Shown here in pieces: positions 58,210 to 64,000 of a DNA stretch of 64,000 bases. Position 1 is the first letter of the stretch. Each line of letters begins with the position of its first letter. The position numbers were made by a program, and so were the translations under genes. This DNA comes from Moniliella sp. 'wahieum' (Eukaryota; Basidiomycota; Moniliellomycetes; Moniliellales; Moniliellaceae), in the NCBI GenBank assembly GCA_003971905.1, contig RSEE01000012.1, positions 372,001 through 436,000 of the forward strand, in the 5' to 3' direction. The notes below the pieces were generated by a model, which was not told the DNA's origin, made no database searches, and saw nothing but the letters and a program-made list of their open reading frames with translations.

Positions 58210-58965
58210 CGCGCCTCGGTTGCCCCAAAGGGGGGCTGGCTTGGCGCCGGGGAAGGACACGACGTCTGTCTTGCCTCTCGGGTGGATGGGGACAACCCAT
58301 GCCTAGTGTTACTGTTGGCTTATTGAGCGGCATGCATAGTGGCCACTGAAGGCTGCATTAGTTCTTTCCTCCCCCGCCCCCCTTCCCCTTTCTCATCCCC
58401 ATCGCCGCTGTCGCGCCTGCTATGCCTTGTGTGCTGATTGATGCAGGCTTCGATGCATATGGTACATCCCCATGATTGCCTCCGTTGGTCGCAGTGTCGG
58501 CATAATGTGCTCAGTCATAGCTGTCTCTCCCGCATGCAGTAGCATGGGGAACATCCCTTGCCTTGTTGATCGCCTGACGCCATGCGGGCGATACAGATCT
58601 CACAGGCGCTGGTTCTGAGCCTCCTGGATTTGGATTGAGATGAGGATGGATCGCTGGGCAGAGATATGGGCACAGTGCTGATGATTGGGAGTTCGCGGTT
58701 GCGCGTCAGCCTTCCTGGGTATGCACCAGCCCCTTAGCTTGACGTGGGACAAGAGGCAGGAGGCTGGGCACGGGGAGGACCTGCGGGACAGCGAGGGGCC
58801 GTGGACTTGGGCGTGCAATGTTTCAACATTGCATCTGCGGATGTATCTGCCCCCGCACCCGCTGCCGCCTCCTAACCTGTAGCAAGGCCTAGAGAGCCGG
58901 GGTCAAGGTGGGGCGGTGGGGGCCGATAGGAGGCTGAGGGCGATGGCCAGCCACACCCACCCAGC
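58210..58965. other. Intergenic region, nothing recognised
   Basis: About 750 nt downstream of RPL29, with several ATGCAT words (about 58330 and 58440-58460) but no coding or RNA gene that could be supported. Confidence 0.4.
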
Positions 58966-60445
58966 ATGTCCGACGCTGCGTCTGATGCGCTGCCTCTCCT
59001 AGGACAGCAGGAGGGGGTCCCGCTCCCGCTGTCCTCCCGCCCCGCGCGCCGTGCGCTCCTGCCGACGCGACTGCATGGCTGCATCGCATGGGCCCTCGCC
59101 GCTCTGGGCTATTGGTGCTGGCCACGGTGCTTGTCGTGCGGCGTGGGTAGGGCAAGGAAGCTGCGCCCCTTCCTTCTCCCACAGCGCCACTTGTCGAGGT
59201 GGATGTGCCACCTCATCTGCCGCCGCCGCCGCGGGCGCACAGCTGATGCTGCTCCAGCTGGGTGGCAAGGCGGTGCCCGCGCTGCGGTCCGGTCCCTGGG
59301 CCGGCACCAGGGGCGTATCCCATGCGAAGAGGGTGGTGGTGGTGCAGCATGGGATTGGCGGGACATGGACCGGGCATGGGATGGATTTCATTCGGCGTTA
59401 GAAGGAGAAGATGCCCGGTGGATGACCACACGTTGGTCGTGGCGCCCAACTGTTACCTCGCGTCGGACACGGGGCGCTGGTTTGACCCCGACCTGATGCA
59501 TGCCTGGGCCGACTTTGATGCCTGGGTCGGCGGCGCGGATGCGGTGGGCACGTCCACCACACGGAATCAGACCAGCCTGTACGATTTGTACGACCTGTTG
59601 CGCAGCCAGTTTGTGGACCGGCAGCGCTACCCGGACCTGGAGCAAGTCGTCTTTGCCGGCCACTCGGGCGGCGGTGCCACCATGACGCGGTACAGTGTGG
59701 TGGCAGACGACTGGCCCAAGAGGCGGGATCGGTACGGTACGTGGTGGCCAACTCTCCTAGCTTTTTGTACTTTACCCCGGCCCGGCCGCGCACCGAGTGC
59801 GAGGGATACGATCGGTACATGTACGGCTTGGCGCAGCCAGTGCGCTACGTGGAGCAGAAACTGGGCCGCCGCCCCGCGCGCGCCATCGCTCAGCGATGGT
59901 TCGCTCGCCAGTAGTGATGCTGCAGGGCGACCAAGACACGTTTGCGCGGTACCCGGTGGGGCGATACGGCTGTGGGGTGCTGGCGCAAGGTGGCAAGGAT
60001 CGACGGGAGCGGAGCTATGCCTATTGGGTGTATAAGGTCTTGTTAGCCGGGGTGGGCTGGGACCATGCCCGAGTCGGGGGCGAACAGCGTTGGCGTTCTC
60101 TCCAGTTTGAAGGTCGGGCGAAGCTGGAAGCGTCGGTGGAGCCGTGGCGCGTGGCATCGGACAAGTTTGCGCATGATTGGTGTCATGTACTGAACGTGGG
60201 CCATGTGGGGGGGGAAATGTGGCGGTGAGTGTGGCCGAGCGGCCTTGTTGGGTCGAAGGATCTCGGAGGCAGTGTGGTGAACAGGGATGATATCTAGACT
60301 GGCAATCCGACATGCTGTGGGATTCTACAACGATCCTTTGCGCATGGATACCGAGATAGACAAGAACCATTACGGGCAGCGAGGAGTAGCAAACGCGAAC
60401 CTAGACCTTCAATGGGGCGTGGGGAGGGAGGGGCATGGGGAATAG
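58966..60445 (+). CDS. Alpha/beta hydrolase fold protein with N-terminal membrane anchor
   Basis: A serine hydrolase candidate. After MSDAASDALPLLGQQEGVPL comes a single hydrophobic segment (LHGCIAWALAALGYWCW). The hydrolase core begins KRVVVVQHGIGGTWTG (oxyanion HG), has TLVVAPNCYLASDTGRWFD and DLYDLLRSQF, and the nucleophile elbow VVFAGHSGGGATMTRYSVVA with Ser in GHSGG. Then follow an intron (GTACGT near 59736), CEGYDRYMYGLAQPVRYVEQ, ARPVVMLQGDQDTFARYP (acid strand) and HDWCHVLNVGHVGGEMW, in which His is the likely base. A last intron (GTGAGT near 60225 to CTAG at 60297) leads to RLAIRHAVGFYNDPLRMD and a stop at 60445. Frame slips occur near 59270 and 59400. The substrate is unknown. Confidence 0.7.
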
Positions 60446-60797
60446 AGCAGGGGCAACGGAAAGCAGAGAGAAAGAGATATGGCAACCGGGGGTAGCCCCT
60501 TAATGGGGCTGAGACGGCCCCGTTCAACCGACTGGTCCCCGTCTTCGCACTGACCGAGAAACTGGCCACGCGAACGACAAGGCGCCAAGAAGGAGACCGT
60601 AAATGCAATCGTTCGGAACCGAGGGGCCGCAGAAACGGGTGGGAAGAAGGGAATGGGTGACATGGGGATCACCTAGATAGCGGAGGCCAACCGTAACCGG
60701 CAATCGTAGCCAATGATGCGTGGAGGGGAGGGGCAAAAGCATTCCAAGCAAGAAGATAACGAGAGGGGCAAGCTCGAGAACCAGCGCCACCGTTAGA
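60446..60797. other. Convergent intergenic region, nothing recognised
   Basis: The 3' flanks of the hydrolase and kinase genes. No further feature was seen. Confidence 0.4.
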
Positions 60798-62891
60798 TTA
60801 CGGGGCTTGGAACAGATGGGACGACGGCGACGGCGGCAGGGTTAGGGCAAACTTCTGGTGTAGCTTGTGTTCCCGGTTGCCCCGGTTGCGCAGCAAGGTC
60901 GCATTGTTCATATTGAGCTCGAAACCACCTTTCTTGGGCTTGGGTGCCGCTGCCAAGCCAGAGGGGATGACGGAACGGGCTTCCGCGTCGTGGAGGGCGC
61001 CCAACGGGCGTGGGCCGAGGAGAGGAGGATCGAAGCTCTTTCTCCCGTACTTGGCGCTGCTGTGCCAACACCTCTGTCACAACCGGCGGTAGGTTTTGTG
61101 TCTCGTCGTCCTCTTCTTCCTCGTTGAGCTGCATAAGGCCCTGTCCACTGTTGGCAAGAGTGTTGCGGTGGTAGGCCTCCTCTTCCATCCGATGCACCGC
61201 ATACGAGACATCGAATGCCTCTCGCAGCTGATGAACACCGGGCGTGGTCAAACCCATGCCAGCACGCGCCTGGCGGCTGGCAGCATTGTCGCCACGTAAT
61301 GCGTCGAGCAAAGGGGAGTCGAGGGGAGGAGTGCGGGCGACGGGCGGGGCCAGCAGGTGGGTGACAGTGGGAACGCTGGCAGGCAGCGGAGCGGGCTTGG
61401 AAGCGGCGCGGATCCAAGGGTGTGCGAGGAACTCGTCGATGGTGTAGCGCTTGCGCGGGTCGACAGTCAGCAAGTGAGAAATGAGGTCTTTGGACGAGTC
61501 GGAAATATCATCCCACCAGGGGGAGAGGAACGTGTATTGGCCCCGGGCCACCTTCTCGGTGAGGACCTGAATGCTTTCGTCGTAAAAGGGCGGGAAGCCA
61601 CAGAGGATGGTGTACAGCACACAGCCAAGTGCCCACATGTCGACACTCTGTTGTAGAACTGGTCTTTCACAATCTCGGGGGCCGTGTACCCTGCCGTGCC
61701 ACATGGTGTTTTGGTGGCCGACTCCCACACGATCTTGGACAAGCCAAAGTCGGCAATCTTGACTTTCCCAATACCACCACCCCCCACGCCGGGAATAAAC
61801 TCGCCCTCATCTTCTTTCTCCTCGTCGTACGGCCGAGCAACAGGGTGACGAGAAGGAACGAAGGGGATGGGCTCAAAAAGAATGTTTTCTGGCTTAATGT
61901 CGCGATGCACGACGCCAGCTTCTTCGTGCATGTACCGAATGGCCTCGGCCACCTGAATAATCACATGGCGGGCCAAATCTTCCGAAAAGTAGGTGAGTTT
62001 GGCAATTTGATGGAACAGCTCGCCGCCGCGGGCCAGTTCGAGAACCAAAAAGTAGTACTCATCCGACTCGCTAAACTCAAGGAGGCGGACGATATTGTCG
62101 TGATCGAGACCACGCATGATCTGCACTTCCTTGAGAATGTTGGCGCGCTGTGAAGAGAAAAAGTAAAAAAAAGGTTAGTTCCATCGAAGGAAGACAGAAA
62201 GACGGAAGAAAGAGACAACTAGTACACACTTCGGTTGCCTTGTTCTTCTTGCGGAACTTGGGATTGAGGCGGTCAGCGTTGAGCGGGTTGAGCTCATACT
62301 TGCGAACCACCTTGATAGCGCACTCCATGCCCGTCTCACGATGAGCCGCTTTGTAGACATTGCTAAACGCTCCGTCTCCCATCTTATCGAGCAACACATA
62401 GCGCTCAGTTAAACCCTTATAGTCGGGCATGCCGGCTTGGGACTTGGCCACACGCTCCTGGCGCTCCTGCTCCACCAGTTTCTCAGCCACATCGCGGTGC
62501 CGGTTACGGTGCTGTGTGTCGTGGGTAGGTGTGGAGGCGTACGCAGGAAGAGGAGACATGGCGTCCCCTTGGATGACAGGCGATGGGTTGAGCAGCAGGG
62601 CCTGATCGATTGAGGGCTGCGAGCCGCGGACGGCGGTCGTAGAAAGAGAGAGGTCAGGCTCGAGGTGCGGGGCCAGAGCAGGGGAGGCCGGTAGCGGCTT
62701 GGCCACCTCGACGTAATCGAGGCCGGCGTCGTGCTTTGAGGGGACGACGACGGTAGGCTGGGGAGGGGTCAGCACGATGAGCGTCGAGACGAGGGTGGGG
62801 CAGGCGGAATGAGGCGTACAGAAGCGGGGTAGGAGGGGTCTGCGGCTTTGCCGTGACGGATGAAGTTGCGGAACTGCTCGAGCATGGGCAT
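60798..62891 (-). CDS. Ser/Thr protein kinase, CAMK group (Rck2/Srk1-like)
   Basis: A cytosolic kinase resembling fungal MAPKAP-type kinases. The N-terminal region (Met 62891, MPMLEQFRNFIRHGKAAD) is Pro/Ser-rich. The kinase domain starts near 62400: MGDGAFSNVYKA (Gly loop), CAIKVVRKYEL (VAIK Lys), an intron of about 80 nt (near 62150-62230), QIMRGLDHDNIVRLLEFSES, VVHRDIKPENILFE (HRD), an Asp/Glu- and Gly-rich insert, KVKIADFGLSKIVW (DFG), CGTAGYTAPEIVKDQ (APE), VDMWALGCVLYTILCGFPPF and KRYTIDEFLAHPWI. The C-terminal tail has the short conserved block KKGGFELNMNNATLLRNR before the stop at 60798. Frame slips lie near 62790, 61640 and 60950. A true calmodulin-binding site cannot be judged. Confidence 0.85.
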
Positions 62892-64000
62892 GGTGGGGAG
62901 TGGTGCGCACACCGGGAAGGGATGGTGGTGGTGGTGGGAGCAGAGCGGCGGGGAGAAGCGGCGGCGACGATAGGCCTGGCTCAGCTCTTGGACGTGATGG
63001 GCTGCGGCAGCTGCGGAACTGACGGGCACTGGTGCGGGCTGGATGTTCCGATGACGTCGGCGTCTCAGATGAGCCGTCGCCCGTGGAACACGACGTGGCC
63101 ATTGGCCATGGGCGATTAATCGAGTGGCAGGTGGCCAGTGGCATGTGGCCCATCCAGCCGTATTGAAACTTCAGCTTGAACATTGAACATCGAAGGGCTG
63201 AATCGCGGCGCTCGCACTGGACCAGCGCCAGCACAGCGGCCAGCCTCCATGCAGCACGTATCTCTCTCATTTGGGCCGCCCGATGCACGAGGCCCGTCCC
63301 CAAGCCAAACAGACGCCCACACCGCCCGCAGCGACATATCACCCTTCGTGCTTCACGCGCACGCACCCCCGCAAGCCCCGTGCCTAGCAGCTGTCTTGAT
63401 GCAATGCTCGATGCCCACCTCCCTGCATCTGCATCTGCAGGCTGCCTCGATCACACGCCGATCATCGATTCCACCCTTGAGCTTCCTCATGCATCGCATG
63501 CTTCCGCGACGTCATCGACGTCATCTACGGCACCTACGTCATCGACGCCGCGCCGTGTCTATGCGCTCCACACTCGGACGAATCGGGGCGAAATACAGAA
63601 GAGATAGCCACCAGCACGAGCCTAGCAGGCCGTAGCCTGCCGTAGCAGCTCATCGCAGCACCTTGCGCGTTGGGCCGCCAACCCCGGCCACCCACCCTGG
63701 TCCCCGCGCAACACGAATCGCTGGCAGCCCACGGGAGGTAACCAATCCCAAAGCCTCTTCTGCGTCATTTTGACGTATCTCGGCCAGAAAAATTAAGCAG
63801 CTGCTAGTACATGATCATAGTAATGCTGTTGGATTCCCTTTTTGGCCCACGTTGAACAAACATGATAGTACACTTTTGAGACACTTCGAATTCAACATTC
63901 AACGTATTCAACCGTGAAGCTTGGCTTGCCCCCGGTCCAACCTCCGACAGGAGAGTCCGCCACAACACAAGTGTAGGTCTATTGATTTTCAAGATAATGT
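62892..64000. other. Intergenic region at the window end
   Basis: About 1.1 kb upstream of the kinase start. It contains GTCATCGACG direct words (about 63508-63550) and short frames without features. A neighbouring gene may lie beyond 64000. Confidence 0.35.

Overview
The window looks like nuclear DNA of a GC-rich, gene-dense fungus, most likely a basidiomycete and perhaps a smut-type (Ustilaginomycotina) yeast. Evidence: a trifunctional HIS4, a Gal4-type Zn(II)2Cys6 factor, fungal-type RAN, NPC1, RPS23, RPL27 and RPL29, introns of about 60-105 nt with GT...AG ends and CTAAC/CTGAC branch points, and intergenic gaps of 0.3-2 kb. The species cannot be named from sequence alone. No retroelement, virus-like element, CRISPR array or rRNA was seen.

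Layout. 1-216: 3' end of an unknown gene (+). 0.7-3.5 kb: FAD-dependent monooxygenase-like gene (-). 5.7-10.1 kb: zinc-cluster regulator (+). 11.0 kb: tRNA-Ala(CGC) with an intron. 12.2-14.3 kb: disordered hypothetical protein (+). 14.5-15.6 kb: metallo-beta-lactamase-fold hydrolase (-), divergent from the NPC1 sterol transporter (16.0-20.8 kb, +). 21.1 kb: tRNA-Glu-like gene. 22.2-22.9 kb: RAN GTPase (+). 24.0-24.8 kb: RraA-like gene (-). 25.8-27.5 kb: hypothetical (-), divergent from the GPN1 GTPase (28.2-29.5 kb, +). 29.7-32.9 kb: GT31 glycosyltransferase (-). 33.8-38.0 kb: HIS4 (-) with two HisD domains. 38.8-39.8 kb: PDI-like thioredoxin protein (-). 40.6-42.5 kb: DHA1-type MFS transporter (-). 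44.4-47.7 kb: SLC45-like MFS transporter (+). 48.4-49.5 kb: CstF64/RNA15 (-). 50.1-50.5 kb: RPL27 (-), divergent from RPS23 (51.2-51.7 kb, +). 52.5-54.8 kb: hypothetical membrane protein (-). 55.6-57.6 kb: ALG12 mannosyltransferase (-), divergent from RPL29 (58.0-58.2 kb, +). 59.0-60.4 kb: alpha/beta hydrolase (+). 60.8-62.9 kb: CAMK-type Ser/Thr kinase (-).

Two points dominate the reading. First, almost every conserved gene, including essential single-copy ones, changes frame one or more times, usually in or next to a short homopolymer. This is best explained by residual indel errors in the assembly rather than pseudogenes, so CDS entries are given as spans and the irregularities are described. 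Second, HIS4 carries a second, tandem histidinol dehydrogenase domain. About 1 kb of the two copies, including a 63-nt intron, is almost identical, while the flanking parts of the same domain are clearly diverged. That is the pattern of a gene-conversion tract inside a duplicated catalytic domain, and it is the most unusual structure in the window.

The genes are a mix of housekeeping functions (translation, nuclear transport, Pol II assembly, mRNA 3' processing, N-glycosylation, histidine synthesis, sterol export) and accessory metabolism or transport. Apart from divergent pairs that may share promoters, no functional cluster is evident.
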